Shown here piece by piece: positions 52,411 through 64,000 of a DNA stretch of 64,000 bases. Each line of letters opens with the position of its first letter. The first letter of the stretch is position 1. The notes beneath the pieces are model-generated. The model saw only the letters and a list, made by a program, of their open reading frames with translations. It was not told where the DNA came from and made no database searches. This DNA comes from Anticarsia gemmatalis. Lineage: Eukaryota; Arthropoda; Insecta; Lepidoptera; Erebidae. A program made the position numbers and the translations under genes. The stretch is taken from contig NC_134755.1 of assembly GCF_050436995.1 (NCBI RefSeq), positions 8,247,001 to 8,311,000 of the forward strand, read 5' to 3'.

Positions 52411-53326
52411 ATGTACGTCAGGCTGGCCCGGCCCCATGGAATTTAATAATGAGATTGTTATCAATCCAATGTACCCGGGTATACTAATATATGTAACACC
52501 TTCATTTTCAATGTAACTCTTTTTAAAAGAAATTACGTGCACTTCTCAGTGGCCGGGCCAGCCTGACGTTTTCAGCCCGGCCACCTTGTTTCCCACTAAT
52601 CTACAAAAAATACTGGCAATATTGTGCTACAGATGAAATGTACCCTATAATTTATGCATGCGTAACACAAAATCGAATCCTAAAATGCAATAGCATACGA
52701 AATATTAGCGGTTGCAGGTGGCCGGGCTGAAATTATTTCGTTAATATAAAACAGTAAAACGCCAACACCTACCAAAAACTAATACCAGTACATAATGAGA
52801 TATAGAGATATAGAATACATGTAACGCTTTCATTTTAAATTATAATACATATTTAGAAAGAATAATCACTTGAAATTATATTTCAGCCCGGCCACCTAAA
52901 AGCGGTAATATTCCCTAAAATCTTATGCCAATTTGTACAGTAAAACCTGATACAGCTATGAAATGAAAGTTACATTCGTTTCGTTTTAGTCGTATACCTT
53001 TAAGCCTTCTGTTTGACTAGATTATCAAAATCTGAGAAACTTGCCGAAGAGTGACTATCATTTATTAACTAATTTCAGGACATTTGGTTTGTTGAGTGAA
53101 ACAAAATTGGTAATTGTCATATTTTTTTAATAATCATTTTTGAAATTAGTTAGACAACATTTGTACTTATATTAATTAGGTACTATAACAATTGTTAATT
53201 ATAAATAATGTAAAAAAAGGTTACACATTGATAATAACACAGTTATCAAAAAATTATAGTAATATCAATATTACCTTAACATCGAACATTCATTCATTCA
53301 GAATATTAGAAGATAATTTTTGGTTA
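52411..53326 (+). repeat. left inverted arm with nested GGCCGGGC boxes
   Basis: The arm itself contains smaller inverted repeats. ACGTCAGGCTGGCCCGGCC (52415-52433) is exactly inverted at 52551-52569, making the outer 155 bp a MITE-like hairpin. TTTCAGCCCGGCCACC boxes near 52570-52585 and 52881-52896 oppose GGTGGCCGGGCTGAAA at about 52717-52732. The GC-rich boxes stand out in AT-rich DNA and may be transposase-binding subterminal repeats. Confidence 0.8.
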
Positions 53327-53513
53327 TTATTACATTTTTACATTCCTTGACGTACATTTTAGCTTGATTAAATAACATAATCAAGTGATTAGTACGTTTT
53401 TAACGATTCTAATAAGCAATATATTTAAATTTGAATTAGTCAAGCAATGATTATTATATTAGCATACGTTTAATTATACAAGTTAACATTGTGATTTTCA
53501 GCTGTGATTTTAA

Positions 53514-53730
53514 CCCTAGAAAGATAACCATATTTTGACTGCCACAAAAGATAACCATGCGCTTTAGAGGCGTACGATATATTAATATTTTTTTTTTTAA
53601 TGAACTAACTTAACTACAACTAACTAAAAAGCTAACTGAAAACGACAGGTAGATACGCGCGCTCATTAGAAAGAGACAGCAATTTCAAACGGACGCGGGC
53701 GCCTCTGAGGCGTAGGTTATCTTTCTAGGG
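53514..53730. mobile_element. 217-bp piggyBac MITE nested in the foldback loop
   Basis: TTAA target duplications lie at 53510-53513 and 53731-53734. Both ends begin CCCTAGAAAGATAACC, whose first 13 bases equal the terminal repeat of the Trichoplusia ni piggyBac element. One end also shows the spaced 'aaagataaccatgcg' internal repeat as in the piggyBac 3' end. There is no coding capacity; it could only move if a related transposase were supplied. Its midpoint (53622) lies within 10 bp of the palindrome centre (53631.5). Confidence 0.85.
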
Positions 53731-53936
53731 TTAATATTATGTTAATTATATATACTACATAGCTATATTTCCATTAGCTGCCACTGAAAGAACTATGGTT
53801 CTCTCTTTATTTAAGAATTGTTGTAATAATTATATTAGCATAATTTTAATTGAATGTTTTCAAAACTTTAAATTCAAAGTTGATGTAAAAATCATTATGA
53901 AAATCTGTGATTTTTTACCAAGGTATAATAAGTATT

Positions 53937-54852
53937 TAACCAAAAATTATCTTCTAATATTCTGAATGAATGAATGTTCGATGTTAAGGTAATATTGATA
54001 TTACTATAATTTTTTGATAACTGTGTTATTATCAATGTGTAACCTTTTTTTACATTATTTATAATTAACAATTGTTATAGTACCTAATTAATATAAGTAC
54101 AAATGTTGTCTAACTAATTTCAAAAATGATTGTTAAAAAAATATGACAATTACCAATTTTGTTTCACTCAACAAACCAAATGTCCTGAAATTAGTTAATA
54201 AATGATAGTCACTCTTCGGCAAGTTTCTCAGATTTTGATAATCTAGTCAAACAGAAGGCTTAAAGGTATACGACTAAAACGAAACGAATGTAACTTTCAT
54301 TTCATAGCTGTATCAGGTTTTACTGTACAAATTGGCATAAGATTTTAGGGAATATTACCGCTTTTAGGTGGCCGGGCTGAAATATAATTTCAAGTGATTA
54401 TTCTTTCTAAATATGTATTACAATTTAAAATGAAAGCGTTACATGTATTCTATATCTCTATATCTCATTATGTACTGGTATTAGTTTTTGGTAGGTGTTG
54501 GCGTTTTACTGTTTTATATTAACGAAATAATTTCAGCCCGGCCACCTGCAACCGCTAATATTTCGTATGCTATTGCATTTTAGGATTCGATTTTGTGTTA
54601 CATATGCATAAATTATAGGGTACATTTCATCTGTAGCACAATATTGCCAGTATTTTTTGTAGATTAGTGGGAAACAAGGTGGCCGGGCTGAAAACGCCAG
54701 GCTGGCCCGGCCACTAAGAAGTGCACGTAATTTCTTTTAAAAAGAGTTACATTGAAAATGAAGGTGTTACATATATTAGTATACCCGGGTACATTGGATT
54801 GATAACAATCTCATTATTAAATTCCATGGGGCCGGGCCAGCCTGACGTACAT
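53937..54852 (-). repeat. right inverted arm of the foldback element
   Basis: Mirror copy of 52411-53326 with a handful of substitutions (for example near 54600, 54693 and 54714). It carries the same set of GGCCGGGC boxes in opposite order. The inner boundary is where 'ggtta' of the left arm ceases to pair, leaving a 610-bp loop. Confidence 0.85.
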
Positions 54853-54861
54853 GTTCCTGAA

Positions 54862-57800
54862 ACCTTTTAAAATAATCATCTGTCTTCATCGATTCCGGTC
54901 CGATACATAGACTCATTCGAAATACCTTCGCACGTAAGTACGAATCCCAAGTATCTATAAATATTAATATCTAATTATAATATAGTTAAACACGGATATT
55001 CAAAAGATCCGTGACTATCTATCGAGAACCTTGAGGATATGCATTCACAATTAAATGAATATCTTAATTAACTCGCTACTGCACCGTTGAGACAATCCAA
55101 TTTATTTAAAATAACGTTATATTCTATTAACTTTTTTCTATAATAGAAAAACTGAACGTGGGAAGTATTTTTTGTTACTGGTACCTAGGTAACTCTAAGA
55201 GTATAACAGTAGTATAAATCGTTTTGATTGTATAGGATATATTCAACAGTGTTATATATCTAAAGGATCAATCAAAATATTATGCTGGGGTCTTTAATTA
55301 TATTAGGTAAGGCAAGTATCAGTAAAATTCACATTTATCTAATAAATTATCCTTTAAAATACGGGGTTAAATTGACAATATTTGTGTACGGCGAAAGGAA
55401 AGCAAACTAACATATTCACGACTACAACAGAAGTAAATAAAAGTAGCTTTTAAATAACAATTTTAAAACTAAATGTGGAAACCTATGAGAGTTCAGGAAT
55501 AAGTCTGTTTATTTAACGAAAAAGCTCTTTATTAATAGAAAAATCGAGTAGAACAAATATATATGAATAAATAATATAATATAAATAAATATAAATGCAA
55601 TACATTGTAACAGATGTGATCAAGCAATATTCATAGATCGAACCCCACCACCTGACTTCCGTATCCCGCATGAATTCAAGTTCTATACGTTTTTACCTGT
55701 ACCCGTTTCCACCAACTGTCTTCAACAGATAAAATCTATTTGAGACATTAAATATTGTACTAGAAATTTAGACAAATGTAACGCTTCAACAAAAGATCTT
55801 AAAGATTAACCTCTAGTTTTAAAAACATTTATAATTGAAAATACACTCAACCGAAACTTTAACTTTAACCGATGCAAAAAATCATTATTTAACACGCATT
55901 CATATAGACTTAAAAACATTTGTACACAAATATACAAAGTAGAGACTTCTACTTAACACTAATTGATATTGAAAAATCCAGCGTTAAAAAAATATTAGCC
56001 CGTATAGACATAGAAAGATTTGTACACAAACTATAGGCTTGTAACAGGCATATAGTGGTATTTTCCTTCACTTCACAAATACCTTCACACTAAAGCATCT
56101 TTATCTACGTCGAGTCGCCACCGCGATCGATTTTCCAGGCATTTCCACACGTTCCCATATAAAGCAGCCTACACATTCCAATTACGTCTCAAACCCTCTT
56201 AATGTTTAATCAAGTGCCAGATATATTGGTCCGCATAGCTTATCCATCATTTACTACCCACGGTAGGAGAATACGTTTTCAATACATGCTAAGGTAGATT
56301 AGAAAACTTTGCAGAAATGAATTTGTGACGAAAATAACGAAAACTTCTAAGTAATTGTTTTAGAAAATTGCATTGAAAAGTATTTGTTGGGATGAGAATT
56401 TCCTTGTAAGGTTTTAAGTTACGATTGATTATTATACAAGTAGATCGCTTTCATGCTACGTCTTGTCATGAGCTAAACCAAAAAGTATTCCATCGCGCAG
56501 AAATGAAAAGCAATGAAGGAACTGGGTTTTCTTTCTCTAGATGGACTGTCTAAAGTGAATTTTCTCTGACTTACCTACGCTGTACGGAAATTCGTCTGGA
56601 GTCCGTAGAAAGAAAAGGAAACGGACATTCTAGCTGACATTTATAACATAAGTCTATTACATAGTTTGTAAATAGGTTAACTGTTGTACCCTGTAAGTAA
56701 CAATATAGACAAACAACGTATTGTATTCTAATATTTAAACATGTTAATTTCTCTTAGGAACAAGCAACTAAAGGAAAACAAATAGGTAGATGTGAATAAA
56801 TGATTAATGACTAAGCAATAATTCTTTTATTCTGCAATGAGTATTGAATAAATGGAAATCCCCTCGTGTAATAGTTCTGTAGGTACCGGCACGGTAAGCA
56901 TCGTCCACGCGCAAATATATGTTGGTAGATATAGTCTGAATTAAGTTGCTAAATGTATTAATAACACAATTCGTAAAAAGTACCTTAATTTTTTTTATCT
57001 CTTCAATAAATTTCTCGATAAGACTAACCAATTAAAAACCAATATCCTTGTATCCTACTGAATGTGTGTGTCCAAAAGTAGTCACAAGTCGCAACACTTA
57101 AAACAATATTAATTCCCACCGTAACTAACGAGCCCACTGTCGGCTCCTCCATGCAATATTCACTGTCTCATATATCAATAACGAAGAAAAAACATTACCC
57201 CTAATAGTCAAATGTCCCTAAATACCAATAACGTTTGTCGGATCCCCGCCAAAAACAAACCATGAGTTATGTCCATAATGTATTCTACCATTCCGCCATT
57301 TTCCATTCTCCACAGACACTGGGGCTGTCAAATAAATTTCAGACCTACGGAATTCACAATAGGTGGGACCCACACACCTTAGATCCATAATCGCGAAGCA
57401 AACAATCCTAGACTTAATACAAGATGTACCAACGAGCCCGCGGAAGTGCAAGCAATTTTCATCTCAACATACTAAACAATTTTTTTACACCGACCTTTCA
57501 TCTGATACTTCGCCTTTATAGTTTTTGTTGATAGTTTTTTGGAGTGCTATCTCCGACATTACCTTTATGGCGCCTAATATCGGATGGAGCGATCGTGGCA
57601 AATTCTAATGGCTATTAAAATTCGCTAAAAGAGCAAGTTACTACCAAAACAAATTTAGTTGCTGTTATGTTAAGTTTTATGAGGTCTTAGGTAACCTTTT
57701 AAGCAGTAAGTAGATCGATTGATAGCGAGGAAATTGTCGGTTGAGGTAATGTTACAATGTAATACAATGTACGAAATGAGATTGTACCAAGGTAGCTAAA

Positions 57801-60800
57801 GTATAACAAGGGGAACCGGTAATAATGAATGCGGATTGATGAAAATCGCTCTTAAGTACAACGCAGTGAATAATTTTACTGTACTGATTAATGTTGGTTA
57901 GATAATGAACTTGAGAGATTGTAGAACATTTTGTAGTAAAATGAAGACGAAAAATTTTAAAGAATTAGAACATGGTTATATAAATGTAGAGCAAAGTAAG
58001 TGAACATGTTTACTTCCCCATTCCTTTGACATTTAAGAAATACATACATCTCTCTTGTAGCGTACAACTAATAAAGTGTAAAGTTAGTTCACTACGAAAT
58101 GAAACGAGACAACACTGTCTCAGCTAAAAACATTCAATTTACCGTGATATATGGAATCGCGAAGCTTTCACACAAAATGCAGTACTTGTACAGAATCAAC
58201 TTTCACCCGAAATTGCTTTTACTTTAATTAAACCGGCAGACAGGAACAATAAATATGTATCAATTCGGTTATTTACTGTATTGGTTGAAATCCTATCGAC
58301 TGGTCGCGCATTAAACGTCAATGCGTGGTGCTGATGGCATAGACCGGGCCAATTTCATGGTCTAACGCTCCCACCCTGCATCAAAATCGCTTATTACGTG
58401 TATGTAATTGCAAGTGCTATGGAAATTGATGAAAACTAACTCAGAATTTATATGCATTTGTGACACTTTGATGGATTTTTTCATGGATGTATTTTCTAAG
58501 CCTTGTAGTATACAAGTTTAAGGTGGTTGCTGAATCAAACCAGCTGCGGCTATGGTACACTTCGTGAGTAATACAATTTTGTTGCAAACCCTAATTATTA
58601 GCATAATATTATTTAGTTCCACTAAATGTCCCCTCTTAATATTGACAATAAGTACAAGGCCTTATCCGTTCTAATTTAACAACAATAAATAAACGAACAA
58701 AATCATTTATTTCCTAATATACTTGCACATTAATTTTGTGCCGCTCACTTCACAAAAGACCGTAAAATCTTAAAGTCAAATTAAATGTTATGATGTATCG
58801 TAAAATGTTATTGAGATTTGATTGCAGATAGTATTGCTATGGCTAACTGCATACGTAACAAGTGCCTATTTGAATTGAACGTGGCGACTGCGATCCGCTT
58901 GCAAAACTATTCCGGATGCGATAGAAAACTCCATCCTTTTATTTTATTCGCTTTTTCTGTTTTATTCTATTGGGAAAATTGTTTCGTTTCGCTACTAGAT
59001 TTACGTAAAGTTTTTCAATAGCTTTTACAAAATCACTGGCTTTGTTTTATGATTTATTGAGTTTTCTTTCGTGAAATACGTGTCACTTTGATTTTATTTA
59101 ACAGAAGGTAAACTAAAACAAACATTAATATAACACTTTATTAAGTAGTCAAAAGATACACTTTTGATAACACAAATTTTAATATTATTCGCTGTTCCGT
59201 ATGAACAGCTAATAGCAATATAAAGCAAAACATTTCCTTCGGCACTTTTCTCACACAAAATCTTCTAATTTTCTACCTGCTATTGTCAAAAGTGGGCGTT
59301 CATTAGCCATTTACATGACCAAAGGCGCCGTATGATAGATGGTAGGCGTACCACCAAAATTACATGAGGGAACAAAGGACGAAATGCAAACCGTAACAAA
59401 TGTCACAGACAATTTTTTTATTAGAAATATTATATTCTTAAGCTGAGATCCTTACCACCACCCTTTTTGAAGAGAATCATTGTGCACAAATAATAATTAT
59501 AAATAGTTTCAATAACACGTTTGAAAATACTCAAAATAAAATCTTTATCGAACAGCTATTGTTTAGAAAGTTAATCATAGTGTTCAATATATTCGAACTT
59601 AATTAATATTATTATTTTTGACGTTTAAATTCACTCTTACATAAGATTTCTAGACAATAAAACATCCAGAAAGATTTTTTTTTTTCAAATTCTGCTTGTT
59701 AGAGCTTACAGTCTAGTTTAATATTTTCATGAATCCAATGCAACAGAGCTCCAAAATATAAGTAAACGGGATTCTAGCTTCTTTTAAATGGAAATAAATG
59801 GATATGCGAGCCTATCACGAAAATTTTATAAATTTCGGAGTATTTTCAAACAGGAGCTAGTAATTAACAATAAACACCTTTATATTCTAAATGATGAACC
59901 AAAAGAAACCGACCAATGATCACAGAAGACAATAATTAAGACACGTTTCTTCCTTCCTCATATTATCTTGCACAAAAACTACGTTATCTTAACATTCCTT
60001 ATTAGATAATACACATTCTGTCCGCAACGTTGGCTATTATTTTTATTATATTTCCCGTTAATAACGTTAACCCCCGGCAATTTTGTTAATGAGAAAATTT
60101 CCTCCTTTCTTTTGTTAATCTTTTTGTATCTGCTTAGCTTTATTGGAAGTGACACAATATTTTTTCCAACTGCCGAGTTTTTGTGTTCGGTACTGTGTTT
60201 GACAACAGAGCTAAAAGAAATAATGACAAGAAAGATGATAATGCAAAGAAATATTCTTTATACACTGTGTATAATCTTAACTACTATTACTAAAGCAGGT
60301 ATTGTTGTGATCTGTAACATTGGTCACACGATACAATTTGGGTAATATTGACACTCGGCCGGTTTTACTAATACTATTGTTAAGTAACGTAATAAAAATA
60401 ATAAAAAATTAAATAGGTAACAAAAATAAAATGCTAAAAAGCCAATTCATATCTTAAAAAATATTTTTATTTCTACAGGCATTACTTATTGAATAATTAC
60501 TAAGTACATCATATTATTACAATAAATATTGTAATAAATACCAGACAATAATTTTAAACTAAAGAAACAAACAGTTATAAACAATTTTGAGAAAAATATA
60601 AGCGTTATCAACTTGTTATCAACATATATTTTACACCTTCCGTTCTAATTACCACTGACCAACTTTAAAACTGAATCTCACGTAAGATTCTTTATTTTTA
60701 TTGCCATTCCTTATTTTATTGGTATGGGAAAAAAATATACTTTTTCGGAAAGTAGGTAGAACTTTTCCCATGCTCTGAGAATTTTTGGATCAGAATCGAA

Positions 60801-63800
60801 GAACTACTGCATATCATCCTACAGTTTTGGTTTCTATGTGGCATCTCCTAACTATCATACAAGTTCCTATATTGTCTTTTTGTCTAATAATCTACTAAAT
60901 TCTGCTCGCAACTTGGTCCTAGTAAAATGAATTCCCGAAATAAAAAGTATCACTTGTTAATTCAGGTTATGTATAACTTAGATAGCGTGATTGTGTAACA
61001 AATATTAAACGAAGAGAGAGAATTTCCTAATATTTTCTCACCAGCCCAGTAGCATACTAGACTGGTTGTACTTGTGCCTGATTTTAAAAAAGGTGAATAA
61101 TAAAGAACACCCAAGAAGATACTCATACAACGCAGTTTTTAGCAAGTGAAGACAGTGAAGAGAGCGACTACAAAAGCATACAAGAGATGGACTGAGCTTA
61201 CAAATTCAAAATTCTTTGCGAGACCCTTCCTTACTATCGATATTTATTTAAAATTAAGTATTTACATTTAAAAATTCCCAACAGTATCCAGACAAGGAGG
61301 AAAGGAATCTGGTAACAGCATGATGCCGTTGTATTGAATCTGCAAAGCTAAATAAACGACACTGCATTATCGTGGTCTATCAGACACGTCTAATTAAATG
61401 AGGCTAATCGAATGCGTCATACATTAACTAAGCATACTATACAGACATCACGATGATTTTTAATTAGGTAGATTTTTTAAAAAGAAACATGTTGAATGCG
61501 CCAAAGAGATAAAGGAAAATATACATCTTTAACCTAACATTCTATAGTAATTAGTATAGAATGTTAAGTTGTTAAGTTAAAAATCTCCAACTATACAGTT
61601 TGTTTCAAAATAATAATGTTGTAAGCGCCACAAAAGATAAAAGAAAACATATTTTTGTCACCCCAATCACGCTACAAAATAAATTTATGACAAAAAAAAT
61701 ACATTCAATTTTAATCTCTGGAAAATGATGCTCTTTAGAAAACTTTATTACGGAAGTACTGTACCTAGTCGTTGCTAGATTACATTAATAAGTTAACTTT
61801 TTCAATCTTTGAATGCTCGTAATAGCACCCTCAAAATATTAGCGTAACCATAAGAGGGATATACCTAATGCATCTAAGTGTAATCACCATGTTTCCAATT
61901 AGTGACCCTCGTTTGACCTTATTCGTACAAGGAAAAGTTTCACAAATAAATATTAATCTATTTTTAAATCATAGACGTCAAACATATTTTTCTTAGTATT
62001 AAAAGGTTTCTCGTGACGTCATAGAAAAAACCAGAGCGAAAACAACAATTCTCTCATCAATCATTGTATGTAATATCATAAAGGAAAAGTTTTTCTTATT
62101 CTTTGTGTTTTACGAAAACAGTTTTACCAATTATCGGAATAAGGTTCAATTAGCAAATTGATAATTTCAATTATACTTAGTTGTTCTTATTTGAAAACAT
62201 TTCAATAACCATTGTTAGACAAGCAAAAGTACCTACATGTGAATTGTCTGCTTGGAAAGTAGTAATTCCTGTTAAATAATCTATTGGAGAGAGTAAATAG
62301 ATTTCGATGATTCCTATAATTACTCAAAAGATTGAGTCCTTTTTAGTATTTTAGAGAATAATTATATCCCTTCTTATATAAAAAGGACTTTTTGTAGCTC
62401 TTAAACTTAAAATAACATAACTATAAATCTACAGAAGGAAGCAAGCAGTCCGAAGCTTGTTCTCAATTGTGTAAAGTTTATTTGAACTTTGAAGAAAGAG
62501 ATATTATACAAATGCAGCTACCGAGAAAATACATAATATTGTGTATCTATACTTCGAAGGTGATTTCAACTCCATGGATGCTACCAAAACAATAACTTAA
62601 TAAAATAAACTAATTAATTCTTATTCCGTCGTAAACCCAGGAGAAACGCCATCTTGTTCGGTCTATACATCTTTCAACACACTATTAAAATATACCGTGT
62701 TAGTTATTTTTTGCTAGCAAACCATTTAGCAGTTAAAATATTAGGTACTTGAGTAAAACAGCCACTATCTTGAGACACGAAAGATATTATTACACTGTTA
62801 GAGAAGGGTAAGAACTTTTTTGTTGAATACGCAAAAGATTCTATTAGTTGTGGTCGAGAAAAACATAGTTTTCGACCAGTGTTTTGCGGGGAGTCGATCT
62901 GTTCAGTAGTTTTCAAGTTATTCGCTTTTTTATTGTAATATTTCTGCAGCTAAGATCTTTATACAAGACAACCAAGTAAGTAAAATATGTCTATTTATAC
63001 AATTTACTGATAATAAATAAACTTAATCACATTACTTACTGCTTATTTTCAGTAACATATAAAATAAAAATAGCATCAGGTTATTTGCCATGCAATTCCA
63101 ATTAAATTAGTTAAGCTAAAAGTTAAGTAAAATGTTCAATTAGAATTTATTTTAAAATTGCAATTCCTTACTTGAATTGCAGTAAGTGAACATAATATAA
63201 TTAATTGCAATATCTGTTCAGTGCTTAGTCCAAAACATTTTACAGTTTTCACAAATCACCAAACCTATCTCAATAACGGTTTCCACCCCTATAAACATAC
63301 AAAATCCGTTCCTTAAAAATACATACAAACGTACATCGAAACGTTAAAAGAGACAACTTAAAAATAAGGCAGCATTTGAACTGGCACGTTTGGAGCAAAC
63401 AACGGTGTGCAGTATCGATTTAAGCATCGTTTATCGTTTCACATCCCTCCGGGTGTTGCCAACTTAACTATAGTAGGTATAGATATACTGTAGTTAGATG
63501 GGAAGGTAAGGTCTTATTTACAAATGTTCTGGGTAGTGTTAATGCGTTTTGGGCTTATGGTCTTGTAGTTAGTTTGCTGAATGTTAGTAAGAATTATTAA
63601 AATTATCTTGAAATTTCGCTCAAAATGAATGAACGATTACTTATGCTATAATATAATTGTAATTATAATTGATGATTAATAGTAATAAAATTAACGTCAG
63701 TTACATAGCATGTTTTATCATATTATTCAATATTGATGAATGATGAGCTTAATATAAGCCCGACAAAAACGCTTATTTAAAATTTTCACTTTAAAAAAAA

Positions 63801-64000
63801 TGACAAATAAAATAGTATTTAATCTTAATTCATGTTCGTTTATAACAACAATTGTTGTAAGTAATTGCACTTAAAAAAATAAAAACAAGCTTATCAATCA
63901 CACCGTAACTTGCAAAATTTAAGCTACTAGGTACATTTATTGATCAGTTGCAACCCTCAATAGATATGAACTACTTAAACTTGATTTTAAAACCACTACT
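54862..64000. other. intergenic DNA downstream of abd-A (toward Ubx)
   Basis: No gene is recognised; open frames are short and domain-free. A mixed-composition block at about 57.05-57.65 kb, with an AAAATGGCG-type site (57294-57302), and a block at about 58.2-58.6 kb look more like regulatory DNA than the surrounding AT-rich sequence. By Hox order the next gene to the right should be Ubx, but no Ubx exon is inside the window. Confidence 0.6.
61487..61655 (+). repeat. diverged direct repeat enclosing a 12-bp hairpin
   Basis: About 45 bp starting 'atgttgaatgcgcca..aga' (61487-61530) recurs as 'atgttgtaagcgccac..aga' near 61612-61655 with roughly three-quarters identity. Between them TAACATTCTATA (61535-61546) and TATAGAATGTTA (61555-61566) form a perfect 12-bp hairpin with an 8-nt loop. 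It may be the remains of a small mobile element. Confidence 0.45.

Larger units (their letters stand above)
52411..54852. mobile_element. foldback-like non-autonomous element with 916-bp inverted arms
   Basis: Left arm 52411-53326 and right arm 53937-54852 are reverse complements with one constant coordinate sum (107263), so there is no net indel. I count about six mismatches by eye (about 99% identity). The tips are ATGTACGTCAGG/CCTGACGTACAT. The 8-mer GTTCCTGA flanks both ends (52403-52410 and 54853-54860), as expected for a target-site duplication. No transposase is encoded. Long arms plus 8-9 bp duplications occur in foldback, MULE-like and P-type elements; the superfamily is not determined. 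The near-identity of the arms implies recent insertion or gene conversion between them. Confidence 0.85.

Noticed and set aside
52222..52542. 106-codon minus-strand open frame
   Set aside because: It crosses the boundary of the foldback element and unique DNA, so it cannot be an ancestral gene, and it matches nothing known.

Overview
The window is animal nuclear DNA, almost certainly from a moth or butterfly. It carries one protein-coding gene, the Hox gene abdominal-A (abd-A), on the + strand. The evidence is a typical AbdA protein: the N-terminal MSSKFIIDSMLPKY block, MYPYVS, YPWM, TDWM, an Antp-class Q50 homeodomain and the UbdA extension. It is split over three exons by very long AT-rich introns. 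Dispersed repeats of a type I recall from lepidopteran genomes and piggyBac-family relics fit Lepidoptera; the species cannot be named from sequence alone.

Layout. 1-4850: AT-rich DNA upstream of abd-A, expected to face Abd-B if the usual arthropod Hox order and orientation hold. 4850-5295: GC-rich promoter/5'UTR. 5296-5896: coding exon 1. 5897-12925: 7.0 kb intron 1 with one dispersed repeat. 12926-12970: a 45-nt microexon. 12971-47349: 34.4 kb intron 2, with a decayed piggyBac element (15619-16627), a candidate TATA+Inr promoter near 26 kb, a candidate CTCF-type insulator near 32.2 kb and a dispersed repeat near 37.6 kb. 47350-47747: exon 3 with the homeodomain and stop. 47748 to about 51850: probable 4.1 kb 3'UTR ending at paired AATAAA signals. 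52411-54852: a large, nearly perfect inverted-repeat (foldback-like) mobile element with an internal mini-piggyBac. 54862-64000: gene-free DNA, expected to face Ubx.

The spliced CDS is 601+45+398 = 1044 nt, giving 347 residues plus a stop. Both introns are phase 1, so the microexon can be skipped without a frameshift. It encodes most of the TDWM motif, a second Extradenticle-contact motif in AbdA, so skipping would make an AbdA with the homeodomain but without that motif. The probable 3'UTR holds five 8-mer matches to the seed of the Hox-cluster microRNA miR-iab-8-5p and one to miR-iab-4-5p, consistent with posterior Hox microRNAs repressing abd-A.

The most unusual structure is the 2.44 kb element at 52.4-54.9 kb. 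It has two 916-bp arms about 99% identical by eye, an 8-bp flanking duplication, a nested set of GGCCGGGC boxes and a 217-bp piggyBac MITE close to the symmetry centre. It lies about 0.6 kb past the likely abd-A poly(A) site. No other protein-coding gene, tRNA, rRNA or CRISPR array was recognised.
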